Shown here: in pieces, positions 46,395-57,872 of the stretch | Layout of the letters: every line of letters starts with the position of its first letter | How positions within the stretch are numbered: position 1 is the stretch's first letter | Source of the DNA: Lophium mytilinum | Taxonomy: Eukaryota; Ascomycota; Dothideomycetes; Mytilinidiales; Mytilinidiaceae | DNA: 64,000 bases | Direction: 5' to 3' | NCBI GenBank assembly: GCA_010093605.1 | Contig: MU004182.1 | Location: 2,093,195 to 2,157,194, forward strand | Program-made: the position numbers and the translations under genes | Notes under the pieces: generated by a model | The model's input: only the letters and a program-made list of their open reading frames with translations | The model's database searches: none | What the model was told of the DNA's origin: nothing

Positions 46395-47285
46395 CTACTC
46401 CGCCTTCCTGCCCCACGCAATATGAAAATTCCACGAATTCCCCACCGTCCGCAACTCATTCTCCAAATCCGCCCTCAACTCATCGAACTGAGCCCCCGAA
46501 AACCAAAACCCGGGCTGACTCCCCACAAACATACGAATACTATCCAGCAGCCCCAGCAACGTCAACACCGCCCGCTCACCCTGCACTTTATCCTCCGCCA
46601 TCGGCCCGGCCTTAAGATTCTGCACTTTCGACGCGATATCCACCGCGCCCACCGCTTTCAACTTCGCCTCCAATGTCGGCCCCGGCGACGGCTGATGGCC
46701 CAGCCCCTTCCACGCCTTCACCATCACGTCCCGGAACTTCATCATGGCGGGGTACTCCGGCCCCTCAAGAATCGTCTCCATGTCCCCCTCATGCAGCTCA
46801 ATCCACCCGCCCGGCTTCACCGTCTCGTACAGATGCCCCACCGCCTCCTGCGCGCCCGCATCCGACGCAACTGCCAGTACGAAGCGCTGGTGGCTCAGGT
46901 CGAAAGACCCCTTGAACTCGGCCGGCCACGAGGAGAAGATGCTCTGCGTGATCAGGCTCAGGTTCTTGGGCAAGCTGGCGGCGGGGAGGAAGTGTTGGGG
47001 TGCGATGTCTGCGCCGACGAGTTCGGCGGTCGCGGGGACTTTTTCGGCGACTTCGACGATCCATTGGCCGTCGCCGGTCGCCGAGTCGAGGATGCGGAGG
47101 GGTGGGGTGCTGCGGGAAAGGTCGAGGGGTGATTGGATGAGTTTGCCGTTTTCTTGGTGCAGGACTAGGTCGTGCTGGGTGCGAAGGCGGTGGTACTCGA
47201 GGCCGTGGCGGGGGCCGCGGTAGGTGTCTTTTACTGGAAGGGAGGTGGTTGGGGAGAGTACGGCATCTTCAGCGTGGGGTGCCAT
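46395..47285 (-). CDS. SAM-dependent methyltransferase, LaeA/GliN-like (copy 1)
   Basis: Single exon, 296 residues from the ATG at 47285; upstream in-frame codons start only with GTG. A class I methyltransferase fold has motif I LRILDSATGDGQW (residues 63-75) and FDLSHQRFVLAV and LYETVKPGGWIELHEGD as later motifs. The N-terminus YHRLRTQHDL is shared with GliN-type enzymes. GliN methylates the ring amide nitrogen late in gliotoxin synthesis. The second copy at 50840-51770 has the same MAPHA start and motif order, so the two are paralogs. The target here could be N, O or S. Confidence 0.9.
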   Translation of the reverse strand: MAPHAEDAVLSPTTSLPVKDTYRGPRHGLEYHRLRTQHDLVLHQENGKLIQSPLDLSRSTPPLRILDSATGDGQWIVEVAEKVPATAELVGADIAPQHFLPAASLPKNLSLITQSIFSSWPAEFKGSFDLSHQRFVLAVASDAGAQEAVGHLYETVKPGGWIELHEGDMETILEGPEYPAMMKFRDVMVKAWKGLGHQPSPGPTLEAKLKAVGAVDIASKVQNLKAGPMAEDKVQGERAVLTLLGLLDSIRMFVGSQPGFWFSGAQFDELRADLENELRTVGNSWNFHIAWGRKAE

Positions 47286-47906
47286 TGCGGGTGTCGAGTT
47301 TGTGAGTTTTTGAGGAAGAGGGCTCTTGTGGTTTGAGAGGATGGTGGTGGATATTGATGTCGTTGGAGCTTTGAGTGTTGAACTCACGCTGTTTTGTACA
47401 GCCGTTTACGGACTTTTGAGCATTCGTGCCAATCGGAGGCGTGCGCGGCCTCGGTGAGTATTTTGAAATCACGTGCGAAGCATGCGGAGATTGGAAGCTA
47501 ATTTGGGGACATCCCTGCTGAGCATAGAGACCCGCTACCTTGTCGTCCGGTTTGAACTACAGGGTCTAAATCCTGGGTTTCACACATTCTTTCCAAGAGC
47601 CGGGATGGTCAAGACTTCCAAGCTCCCAACTTGCAGGATATGCTTGATTAAGCTCGGCAGATTTAGGTAAGGCTTGATTACAGGCAACGTTATATCATCA
47701 CTATCAAAGGGTTGTTTCTTATGCTAATTAACATAGTAGATGAAAAGGGTATTTATGACCTTGCAACGCTACCATCCTAGCCAATCCCAAAATCGCAGAC
47801 GAAAAATATCGACATGCATGCAGCGCCAAGTGCCAGGTCAAGTAATAAACACCAAACACCAAACACGAATAAGCATTAGGTTCAGGACAGCTTCAATGCA
47901 CTCTCA
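47286..47906. other. Intergenic region between methyltransferase copy 1 and the cluster regulator
   Basis: Contains the methyltransferase promoter and the 3' UTR of the minus-strand regulator. No gene-like frame of note. Confidence 0.5.
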
Positions 47907-49449
47907 TCACCTTGCCATCGCCCTCAAGTCAGGCACCGCAACCCTCTTCGTCATGCGCCTCAACTCGCGATCCAAATTCCGCGCTTGAAACCGCAGGAAA
48001 TCAACATGCGCCGCCTCGCCCTGTAGACAATCCACCTTACGCCCGTACACCGTCAGCAACTCTTTCAGCTTCCCGAGCTCCGTACTCACGAGAACTGTCT
48101 TGACCACCTCGCCGAGCGCCCCTGACGCCGCATAGCTCCCTATACGGATGTCAAGCTGCGGCCCCGGGGTCACTAGCGCCTCACTGAGTGTGAGCGTGGT
48201 GGAGAGCAGCATAGACGCGATTGAGAAAACGTGCAAATCGGTGGAGCAGACAGGGCAAGTAAGAAATGCGGAGACGGAAGTAAGAGTCGAGGTAGTGCGA
48301 TGAAGCGTGGTGTCGATGCCAGACGCGGCTCTGTAAGGGCTTGTCTGCTGCGTTTCGGCGGCACGTATTTGGCATAGCTGCTCCGTAAGTGTCTGAAAGC
48401 AAGCGCAGGAGAGCGAGCCGACACGCGTGTGGGAGCGAGATGAGTGCGAATCGGTGGTTGCGGGTGACGGAATGGGGTTGTAAGACTCCTGTGGCCCCCA
48501 GTTTGAGGCGAAGCTATCGTGGCGGGATGTGTAAGGTGGTGGGACGGAGGGTTGGGATCTCCGTGTGCACGCGGATGTGAAGAGTGTAAAGGCTTCAAGC
48601 TTTTTGCTCTCGTCCGAGTCGGAGTCTGAGGAGTCGTCGGAGGAAGACTCGCAACTAGCAGGCTGAACAGACTGGATAGATGCGTATGACTGCGACCTTG
48701 GTGGAGTGGGCTGTGACTGGGTCAGCTACGAAGCTTTGAAAGACGGATTCGGAGAAAATATACCGCTCCTGAGGGAAACTTCGGCGAGAAGGGGTGCATC
48801 ACGTCAATCGAATCGTGGAAGTCTGGCATACTATCGTCAAACATCGACAAGTTTGAAAAGCCAGAATTGTCGCTCAATGAGTTACTTCCGAGTCCCATGA
48901 TATCGTCTAAGCTCGCAGGAGAGAGGGGAGTAGGTTGCTGTTGTGGAGGCATCGGCAATGTGGTCATTGGATCGCACACAGACATGGTCCGCTGCATATC
49001 CATACTGCCATTGCTTTCCGGAAACTGCTGGTTCCGTTCGTGGTTGGTATGGCATGGTGAGTCCGAAATGGACTGCGATCTCATATGTTCTGGTGTGGGA
49101 TCTAAAGCAGCCTGCTGCTCGGCATTCCTTCGTAACCGCTCCAAGGTCTTCTTATTTAAGCTTCCTTTTGGCTTTCCGAGATTCGCGCGAAAGCTGTAGT
49201 GGCATTGCACGCCGCTTAAACACGTCAGTTCTCCAGCTCGCTTTTTATTGACTGTTAAATGGCAACTCACTCTCTTCCACATCTTGTACATGGTACACCG
49301 CCACCTGAACAGCGTATTTTCGCACTGTGGCACGCATCACATGCCGATCGAAGTTTTCGTTCCTGGTTCGCACCACTTTGCTCCCCAGCACGGGAAGGCC
49401 TTCGCTCATTCATGTTCCTGGATGTCGACAAAGGTGTTGAGTCAGGCAT
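47907..49449 (-). CDS. Zn2Cys6 pathway-specific regulator (GliZ/SirZ-type)
   Basis: Three exons: 49449-49271, 49214-48764, 48716-47907 (479 residues). Intron 1 (56 nt, GTGAGT..AAG) splits the zinc cluster; joining it gives cysteines at about 37,40,47,54,57,64 (ACDACHSAKIRC..CTRCGRDGVQC). A linker with HYSFRANLGKPKGSLNKKTLERLRR follows, then Ser/Pro-rich sequence and a C-terminal helical part (GALGEVVKTVLVSTELGKLKELL) typical of the short AflR/GliZ-type regulators. Intron 2 is short: 47 nt with acceptor CCCAG at 48717, or 38 nt with acceptor TAG at 48726. It should switch on the surrounding genes. It lies in the middle of the cluster, as in sirodesmin and gliotoxin loci. Confidence 0.9.
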
Positions 49450-50839
49450 TGTACCAATATGATGGATATTCGTGAGTCAGAAAAGAACACTGCAACAGAT
49501 TATGAGGCGCACTCTAGACAGTAGGGTCCAGCTTCGGTATAAGTGACGTTAGCACTCTCACACTTCAAGGCTGAAGCTCCCCTGCAATCTCGCGGGGCTG
49601 AAGCAGTTGTGAGGTAGCTGGACCGAAGTCCGAATATCTAGGTTTCAGAGCACAGTGGAGAGGGTCGAGGTTTAATTGGGGCATGCATTATGAGGTCGAG
49701 AGCATCGATGATCGCGCCGCGGCGATCGCCTCCAGGGGTTCTCCTCGCTCGAGTGCTGCCCGGTACCAGGCCCCCAAAAGAGCAAAATGCGCGTGGCAGC
49801 AGAGTTCAGCGTCACCCCCTCTGCAGGTTAATACCCAATACGAGGTAAAGCCGACTAATTTGCTCCGCCTGGTGAAGGATATGTGAGCAAGCTGAGCTAT
49901 GCGAAACACCCCTCGACCAATCACAGACCCACGCCCTGGGAGACCTCTATCTTGGCCCCCAAAGGAAAGTGCCGGAGTCCGTAAGCTAAACTCACCACGT
50001 TCAGCGTCCTGCACGTTGGATGCATGGATTGCTGGTGCGGACGTCATAGACCTCAGGACCTCAGGCCGCTTCCAGGTCCATGCCCGCGGGAGTGGCTTGG
50101 CGGCTAGCCTACGCCTACCGCTATGGCGCATGTTCGGCGGAAGCCAATCACTCTTAAGCGTCTCAGATCGGCGGGGTGTTTCCTTGGGCCTTCAATTTAT
50201 CCCACACGTCCGGACAGAAGTGCTAATTTGGTTGCTTGGAGAGAGTATGCCAAGGGCCGGGCAGTGCTTAGAGGCCACTACCAAGTACCGGAGACGCTTG
50301 AGTGGAGGCTTAGTGAGGGGAGAAGGCTTGGGTCCAGGTCATTGCTTATTCCGATTGTGTTACATTCTCTTAGTTCTGTTGATCGAGGTAGCAGGCAGGC
50401 AGGGTCGGGTCAGATTGGGCGCTTTGTATCTTGCATCCTTCGTCATTAAAGACGACACGTATTTGGACATGATGATTTGGCATCTACGGAGGAAGTGGGA
50501 AAGATTGGCAAAGTGTGCTGCTTATGGGTAAGCAGGGTGGCAGGTAATAGTTTACTATCTTTCTTGCTAATTATGCTCTGGCACAGTAATGCGCTTGATA
50601 TGGTCTCACAGAATGACGTCAAATTAATATGGAGAAATCGAGCATATGCATCCAAGACGGGGCCTTTTGCTATCTGCATATACGAGGCTGGCCTCAATAG
50701 CCGACTACGCCGTAGCCGCAGTGGCGTCCTAAGCGAGGCGCTCATCAATATCGAGCTTCATTCAGTTGGACGCCACGAAGACAGAACTTCCAATCACCAA
50801 ACGCCTTCAGAAATCCCTCGGGAATAAACTTCAGAGCAC
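49450..50839. other. 1.4 kb gene-free stretch inside the ETP cluster
   Basis: Promoter of the regulator plus 3' end of methyltransferase copy 2. The larger open frames (49688-50131, 49899-50531 and 50477-50827) have atypical composition and no family resemblance. I see no clear remnant of a lost cluster gene, but decayed sequence cannot be excluded by eye. Confidence 0.45.
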
Positions 50840-51770
50840 TCATGCCGGCTTCTTTCCTGTCGCCAAGTGGTATCGCCACGTGTTGCCTACCTTCTGCATG
50901 TCCTCGTAAACAGCCTCCTTCAACTTGCCGAAGTCTTCCGGGGTAAACCAGTAGTTTGGTATCACTGCTCTAATGTCAGCCTCCGCTTCTCAAACGCTTG
51001 CAGGACCGCAATTCCGGGCAAGACCTACTAGCAGCAACCTTCTCAATGTTTCCAATCATGTCCATAATATGATCCGTCGTCGCCTCCTTCATGTCCTTTG
51101 TCTTCGCCGCAGCGCCCATCTCGTATGAGATGATCTTGCTCTGCACATCCGTGGCGCCCGCTGTCTCCAACCAATCTTTTAGATACCTGCCTGCGGTATT
51201 GTTCATCCCTGCCTTTGGGAAGGCCTTCTCGCAGAAGTCCATCAGGGCGGCCATGCCTGGCTTGTCCGCACCTCCGTCGAAGGATAGTAGGTCACCCTCA
51301 ATGATCTGGATGTATCCTCCCGGTTTTACCAGGGAGTATAAGCCCTCAATCGCTTGCTGTCCCTGTGCGGGACTGAACAGTGCAAGGATACATCGCTGAT
51401 GCACAAGATCATACGCCTCTTTATCCTCGGCAGGCCACGCATCAAATATCGACTGCGTCTTGAAGCTCAAGCTGGAGGGCGGGTTCTTGATCTGTGTGAA
51501 GTGGGCGGGGTTGTTGTCGGCACCAACTAGAGTCGCCTTTGGGTACTGCTTGCCGACTTCGACAAGCCAGGTACCGTCGTTGGTAGCCGAGTCGATGATC
51601 TTGATGGGCTTGTCGGTGGGCAGCGGCACTTGGATAAAGTTGCCATCTACCGCGATCTTGAAGAGGTCGTGTTGTTTGCGCAGACGGGTGTATTCATCTT
51701 CACCTTTCTTTTCCATGGCCGCATCGAAGGCGGAGTGGGTTGTTGAGGCTTCATCTGCGTGGGGTGCCAT
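50840..51770 (-). CDS. SAM-dependent methyltransferase, GliN-like (copy 2)
   Basis: Two exons: 51770-51029 and 50964-50840 (288 residues). Without the 64 nt phase-1 intron (GTAGGT, GCTGAC branch point, GCAG) the C-terminus looks frameshifted; with it, the ending PNYWFTPEDF..VGNTWRYHLATGKK lines up with copy 1 (PGFWFSGAQF..VGNSWNFHIAWGRK). Motif I is IKIIDSATNDGTW (about 56-68); LVHQRCILALF and LVKPGGYIQIIEGD follow. Likely an N- or O-methyltransferase of the ETP pathway. The copies flank the regulator and point the same way, so a local duplication followed by insertion or shuffling is plausible. Confidence 0.9.
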
Positions 51771-53221
51771 GATTGCAAGTGATGTAGATCGTGGAAGTTA
51801 AGGGTTAGAGGTGAGAAGTTATGAAGGCTCACTGAGCAGAGCTGGATGAGTTAAGTGGTGGATGGTGAATATCGAACTTGATTGATATGGAATTAGGTAT
51901 TGTCAAGACACGTCTATATAGGAGTGGACGCGAAGTATCTGGGATGAGTACTGATGGGGAATAGTCAACTCGGCCAGTATTCTCAAATCTCTACGCTGCA
52001 GCACTGTCCGTGTTTTGGAGGCAGTGCTTTTCTTGCCGATAAGAGGCACCGAGATGGACTGTTAGAAAAGGCTCAGGGTTCTGAATCCTCTTTGATTGGG
52101 TGCGGGGTAGGGTAAGAGGTGACGTAGCGAAGGACCCCAGCTCCCCTGGTGAGACAAGCCATATTGGCGCCAGGGGTTTAAGCTAGGAGATGCATTGAGC
52201 TACAGTGGGTAACAACTCACCAGCCTCGAAAGAAGTTTCAAACAAACGCTACATCCTTCGATGCGACAGTGGAGATATATCATTCGTCTGTATGGAATCC
52301 GGTGTATCATATTGGCCTTCTTATACAGCAAAAGACATTACTTTCGTTACGTATCATTTCGACAGAGGTAACAGCTGAGGTTGATTTACAGCAGAACCCT
52401 GGATCTTGGAACGTGGACCCTTCGCGATGTCCCCGTGGTGGTACCGTGGTTGAATCTGGGGTCCAGACGAAACAGGAAAAGTCCGTTGCCGATCGCTGCG
52501 CCACCCGGAAAAGAAGGTTTGGGGTCGATCTCAGCGGCCGCTAAAGTATATTTGGGAATGTCCGTGTCGATCAGAGACAACACCCCATCTGCCCATTCAC
52601 CACAGCCCTGTGGCCCTCCTAACGTAGCCAAAGAATCAACCCCAATTCAGCTGGTCGTGACACGGCTGCTACTGATAATTATCCGGCATTTCTAGTCCAT
52701 GACGTCGCCACCCGGCCATCACCCGTCCGTCAACTCCTCGGTTGGACGCAAGGGTGGACGCCACGGAGTTGATACGAGGCCTGTTGGAGTACGAGCCCTT
52801 GCAGCCCGGCATGCACGATGTCTCCAACTATAATCTTGGCTGGCCAACTGCTTGGATCGGCTTCTGCAACCGCTGTGACCTCACCTAAATGATCCAGCGT
52901 CTATCAGTGCTCGACGTGGAGGTGGTTTACGCAGTCGTTAAGCCAGGGAGGGAGGTATTGTGGGGTGCCTCAAGCATATCTCGAGAACCCTGATGGAATT
53001 ACCCTAGCCAGTCCGGTGTCTGCTATCTTCGGGGTTCGTTGGAGTGACTGCCGACCCACCCCGTCACTGGTCGGTAAATATTCTCGCTGCCTATGTATAA
53101 TCTCACCTCCTCCGTCTTGCATCTCTCTGCATAGAAATCTCTTGCTCCTTCGATCCTGTGACTCCTCCACTTTCAATTATATTGCTCCTCTTTACTGAAC
53201 GAGTACCCACCCATTGCCGAA
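51771..53221. other. 1.45 kb divergent intergenic region inside the ETP cluster
   Basis: Promoters for methyltransferase copy 2 (minus) and the rhodopsin-like gene (plus). Frames at 52269-52695 and 52386-52631 look like chance. No binding site could be assigned. Confidence 0.45.
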
Positions 53222-54552
53222 ATGAGTTTCCTATACCCGGGCACTCGAGTTTTTACTCCTTCAAATGGGCCTCAGCTCACCATCACGGTGGTCCCCGCCA
53301 TTCTACTGCCTCTCGCCACAGTGGCTGTCTTCACAAGATTATATTCGAGACATATCACCAAGCAGAAGTTCGCGCCTGATGACTGGCTAGTCACCATAGC
53401 CCTCGCTCTAGGCTATGCACTATACGCAGATATAGTCGTATGCGTAGTATTGGGTGGTCTAGCATCTCATATTACTGAAATTGGACCAGGGAACTTCGTC
53501 ATATTCGCAAAGGTAACAAGACTCATACCTCATCGAATTACTTTAACTAATCATGTGTAACATAGTCCGGCGCAGTTGCTTCGGGGATACTATGGGGTTC
53601 GGCAGTCGTCGTCACGCAGCTATCAATTCTAGCCTTCTACATCCGAATCTTTGGAATCGCCCAACCATGGGTCAAATACTGCTCTTATGTACTCATGGCC
53701 CTGGTATCTGGCTGGTGGTTTGCGCTTTTTGGGAGTATTATGGGCGAGTGCATCCCTTTGGACAAACTCTGGAACCCAATGGAATCGGGCTCTTGCATCG
53801 ACCAGAACAAGATGTGCGGCGGCGGGGGAATTGCTCATGTCATCCTCGACTTCTTTATTCTCCTACTCCCTCTGTACCCCGTCTGGAAGCTTCACACTAG
53901 CGTCCGCCGCAAGCTCTACGTGTCTACGATCTTCCTCCTCGGTCTCATGTAAGCGACCCCTACTTCGGTCTACACTCGACATCTGTTAATCCCCCTCAGC
54001 GCAACGATCTGCTCAATCCTCCGTATAACATGTCTCGTCGACCTTGTTAAAATCGATGAGACCGACGCCACCTACTCCATGTGGCTCGCCTTCTTCCTCG
54101 AGATCCTCGAAGTATGCTGCGGCATCATCGCCGTGTCCATCCCCGCTTTTCCACCCGTCATGGCGCGCTTTGCTGGCGTTCGCTCCCGCATCAGCTCCTA
54201 CACCAAGGGCCTGCTCGGCTCTCGCTCACGTCTCTCCTCCCGCTTCTCATCGTCGAAGCGAGACTCCCGTGGCTCGGAGAAGCAGCCGTACGGGAAGTCG
54301 TATGGAAGCAGTTCTGAGCGGTCCGGCTCGAATGGCTCGCCGCAGCTACCGAACAACACCTCATTTATTACGGCACCTGCATTCATTGGCACAGAAGACT
54401 ACCAGGAGAGTGAGAAATCATCTCAAAAGAGCAGGTTCTCAATTGAGAGGGGTAGTGAAGACCGTATCGTGGAGCCGGAGCAGGCTTATATTTCGCACGG
54501 CTGGAACGCGCCTTTATCGAAGCATGATACACTCGGTGACAATGCAGTTTGA
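53222..54552 (+). CDS. Rhodopsin-like / PTH11-type seven-helix membrane protein
   Basis: Three exons: 53222-53512, 53566-53948, 54000-54552 (408 residues), introns 53 and 51 nt. Seven hydrophobic helices occupy the first 280 residues. TRLYSRHITKQKFAPDDWLVTIA after helix 1, and the extracellular cysteines around CIPLDKLWNP..GSCIDQNK, are hallmarks of the large fungal rhodopsin-domain/PTH11-like integral membrane family. The last 125 residues are Ser/Arg-rich and cytosolic. Function is unknown; family members are often found in or near secondary-metabolite clusters, but none is an accepted ETP biosynthetic enzyme. It may be a passenger gene. Confidence 0.9.
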
Positions 54553-54995
54553 GTAGCGTACAGAGTTAGATTGTGATACCCTTTTTCTTTCTTGGTGGTG
54601 TGCTTTCATGCGCACTGGTTTTGTGTCCACCGTAGGCATTGAAGAACATCCCCCTGGGACCAGGGTGAGAAGAGAGGCGAAAAAATATGAGCCTCAAAGT
54701 CGCAATATAGCGGATAAATGAGATTCAATCAATTAAATTCAACCAATTTGCGCACATGCTCGAATTCCGTGATATCAGCCCCATCATGAAACCATTGCGA
54801 TGAATTAGGGGAAGGTGGAGTGCAAATAATGGCCGAAATGAACAGCATATATAGTGCCGCTTCTCCCTACATTCCGATCTTAGATAGCGACCATACTTCA
54901 TCCCCCTACCTACCATCACTCCCAATAAAAGATTACATAAGTTACACCTCCAAACTACTAAGATTGCTTCCGACAACGCGTCAAAACTTCTCAAG
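54553..54995 (+). promoter_or_regulatory. Intergenic region upstream of the GST gene
   Basis: About 440 bases, likely 3' UTR of the membrane-protein gene and promoter of the GST. No recognisable motif. The minus frame at 54725-55015 is not protein-like. Confidence 0.45.
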
Positions 54996-55965
54996 ATGAC
55001 GACCAATGGCACCACGAACGGCGATTTCGACTATTCGATACACCCTCCAATCGCAAATGATAAGATCACGCTCTATGTGAAGACAGGTAATACCAATTTC
55101 CGCATCACAAGATAATCTTCATTTCATCCCTCCTTTCGCGTCATACCCTCCAAATCTACCAAAATCCCCATATTTACGCACCGTATCTTCACATCCCGAC
55201 ACCTTACAATAAAATCCGCCAATATCCTAACATCTCAGCGAACCCCACAAACACCGCCAACACCCTGAAACCGCTCATCCTCCTCGAAGCCCTGCAAATC
55301 CCCCACCACATCCACATCATCATCTCCACGTCCAACGAAACCTGGTTTCACAAGATAAACCCGTACAAGATGGTTCCGGCAATGGAAGATCCCCTGCCCT
55401 CTGCACAGTCCGTGAATCTATTCGATAGCTCGGCGTGTCTACTCTACCTAGCCGAGAAATGGGATAAAGAGGGCGTGTTCAGCGGTAAGGGTGATAAAGA
55501 AAGGGGAGCAGTGATGAGCTGGTTGATGGGTTATACTGCTGGGCTAGGGTATGTAATCTGTCGACCTCCATTTGACCCCATCTTCCAGTATAAAGAAAAG
55601 AGTGATGCTAACGGGGCGTTTTGGTGGTTGTTAGTGCGACTGGGAAGACATGGCTCATGCTCCTCCCAAAGCTCCCCGCCGACTCCGACGCCCTCGCTAT
55701 CTTGGTCGGGTGGATTCGGAAGGACTACGATGTTCTTGAAGCTCGGCTCAGTGAAGCAGACCAGGAGTGGATTGCGCTGGGCGATCGACCAACGATAGCG
55801 GACTTTGCGATTTGGCCGCATGCGAATGCGAAGGTAGCAGCTATGGCCAAGATCGAGTTCGGCGAGTGGCCTAGGCTGAAGGGGTGGAGTGAGAGGATTG
55901 CGGAGTTGGGGTATGTGAGGAAAGCGGTGGATAGGGTGGGTGCATTTGGGCATGGGGGATCGTAG
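54996..55965 (+). CDS. Glutathione S-transferase (GliG-type, Ure2p-like)
   Basis: Three exons: 54996-55086, 55239-55548, 55635-55965 (243 residues), introns 152 and 86 nt with CTAAC branch points. The N-terminal half is a thioredoxin-like GST domain (LILLEALQIPHHIHII..NPYKMVPAMEDP..LFDSSACLLYLAEKW); the C-terminal helical half has DRPTIADFAIWP, the conserved GST core. In ETP synthesis GliG-type enzymes add two glutathione molecules to an oxidised diketopiperazine, the sulfur-introducing step. Location between cluster genes and next to the P450 supports this. The 152 nt first intron is longer than others here, but the frame closes cleanly. Confidence 0.9.
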
Positions 55966-56005
55966 ATGAAGACTCAAGATGGGGTTGACTGAATTGCTTG
56001 GTTGA

Positions 56006-57872
56006 TTATAGTTTTGATAGTATCAAGTGAACATTTGATGTGGGTACCCATGAATCCCGCGTGAGATCGTAGTCTCCTGCGTTTGAGGGTTTTGAGGATG
56101 AAGACATGGAGACGGTGTACTTATCTAGTAGGTGCGCGACGAAGGTTTTGAGCATGCTTTCGGCGAAGTGCTGACCGAGGCATTTGCGCGTTCCGAACTA
56201 GCTATGTTTAGAGTGACGATGGTTTAGATTGAGAAGAACACTTACTCCGAAAGCGAAAAAATTGTATCGAAGCTGTTCGATATACTTAGTATTTGGAGCG
56301 AGATGAATCATGCGTCTAGAGAGCTTACCTCCGCAGGCTTGATGCCTGCAAATCTGTCTGGGCGGAAATGGTGAGTGTCGGCGCCCCAAAGGGAGTTTTC
56401 GATGTTGACAGAGTGCGTGTCAACTACGATTGAGGTCTATACCCGATGTCAGCTTTGCGTATCAAAAATTGAAAATCGATGGGGGGCTGACGTTTGCTGG
56501 AATCTGATATCCACCTAGGATCTTTGGTGAAGGCGAGCTTTCTGGGATTGCGAAACCTGCCCTTACGTTAGTAGGCTCTCTATATTCTTTCGGTGGTTGG
56601 ATTATAAGAAGCATACTTGTAAAAGGTCTGAGGCGCAAAGACTCTAGCCAGCAAAGTCGGAGGAGACCGTGCTTGCTATTGCAAAACTCTTCTGATATCG
56701 CACCACGTACTTTAGAGCTCTTGATCTCCTCTTGGAGTCTCTGCTGCACCTCCGTGTTCTCCGCGAGCAGTGTGACGAACCACGTAAGTGCGTGAGACGA
56801 AACATCAAGGTTCGCAAAAAGCATCTCACTGATGGTTTGGAGGCCCTGAAGCATTTAGATCGGATAGATATGTGAAGGTCGAAAAGTGCTACATCTTACC
56901 TCGCATTCCTTCATGGTTCCATCTTTCACTAGTCTCCAGATCGACACTATCAGGACTGTCGAAGAAGACGTTCTCCGCGTCTGGTATATCCTTTCATTGA
57001 AAGCAGACCAATCCCTGCGAAACGCATCCAGCTCCTTCGCAGCACTGGTGCAAAACAACCGACATATTGCAAACCGATAGATGCCTCCTGCAAGCACATA
57101 CCGCATTAATGCTAAATTCCGCTGGCCGAGTGCCCAAAGCTCATCTTTCTCTCCTCCGCTCAAGGGGCCATACACAGCTTCTGCGGTGCAAAAGAACGGA
57201 AACTCTGCCAACGCGCTGGCCGCATGAACCGTCATTGGATCAGAACTTTTAGAACATATGTCGTTCACGTAGTCACATGCGTACTGACTGATCGAGGAGC
57301 TCATGTTCATCACGGCGCGATGGGTGAAAGCATGCTGAAACTCTCCTCTTACACTCTTCCATCTACTCCCATTGATCAAGCCCATACAGTCTCCGAGCAA
57401 TTGATGGAAGAACCAGCCGCCGTTACTGGAAGGCGACTTTTCGTGCTGATCGGAGTCGGAGTGGAACGCGCGGACGTCTTCCGGGGTCGTAATCACCCTG
57501 ATTCCCTATTAGTAGCGCATCCGTCTACGTAGACATGCTGCGTAATAAGCATACATCTCTGGTATGCCGCAAGACCAGATCCGATACACCGCTCCGTGAA
57601 CTCGCCACTCCTTACTTTTCACGCGCCCGTCCAGGAACTTGTCGATCATGTGGCCATTTGCCCAGATCCACGGTGGGCCCGAAATCTGGTGGCCCTGACG
57701 ATCGCGGATGGGATAAACAAAATGCAAAAGATGCTAATTATTGTTAATTGAGGGACATTTAGGAAGTCTTGCGACTCACAGATACTAAAACTGATCGTTT
57801 CTGGACTGCGAATACGCTTAGGAGAGTGACTAGTAAGAGAGCGAAAAAGAAGTTCCAAGAGAATGAGTCCAT
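56006..57872 (-). CDS. Cytochrome P450 monooxygenase of the ETP cluster (GliC/GliF- or SirC-like)
   Basis: Eight exons: 57872-57780, 57733-57555, 57497-56900, 56845-56617, 56556-56492, 56436-56329, 56272-56246, 56197-56006 (496 residues). A single N-terminal membrane anchor (FFFALLLVTLLSVF) fits an ER P450. The I-helix region is ISEMLFANLDVSSHALTW, ExxR is E358-R361, and the heme loop FGFGTRKCLG places the axial cysteine at 439. Exon 7 is a 27-base microexon encoding nine residues just before the heme loop. Intron 5 uses a weak GTCAGC donor. In ETP pathways such P450s oxidise the diketopiperazine alpha carbons before glutathione addition, or act later on ring formation. Which step applies here is open. 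It ends 40 bases from the GST stop codon. Confidence 0.92.

Noticed and set aside
46422-47132. Long plus-strand frame rich in Arg, His and Pro
   Set aside because: It is the antisense shadow of methyltransferase copy 1, caused by GC-rich codons.
49688-50531. Open frames between the regulator and methyltransferase copy 2
   Set aside because: Composition is unlike real proteins of this genome and no motif is present.
50965-51028. Apparent frameshifts at the C-terminus of methyltransferase copy 2, suggesting a pseudogene
   Set aside because: A 64 nt intron with GTAGGT donor, GCTGAC branch point and CAG acceptor removes the problem and yields an ending that aligns with copy 1.
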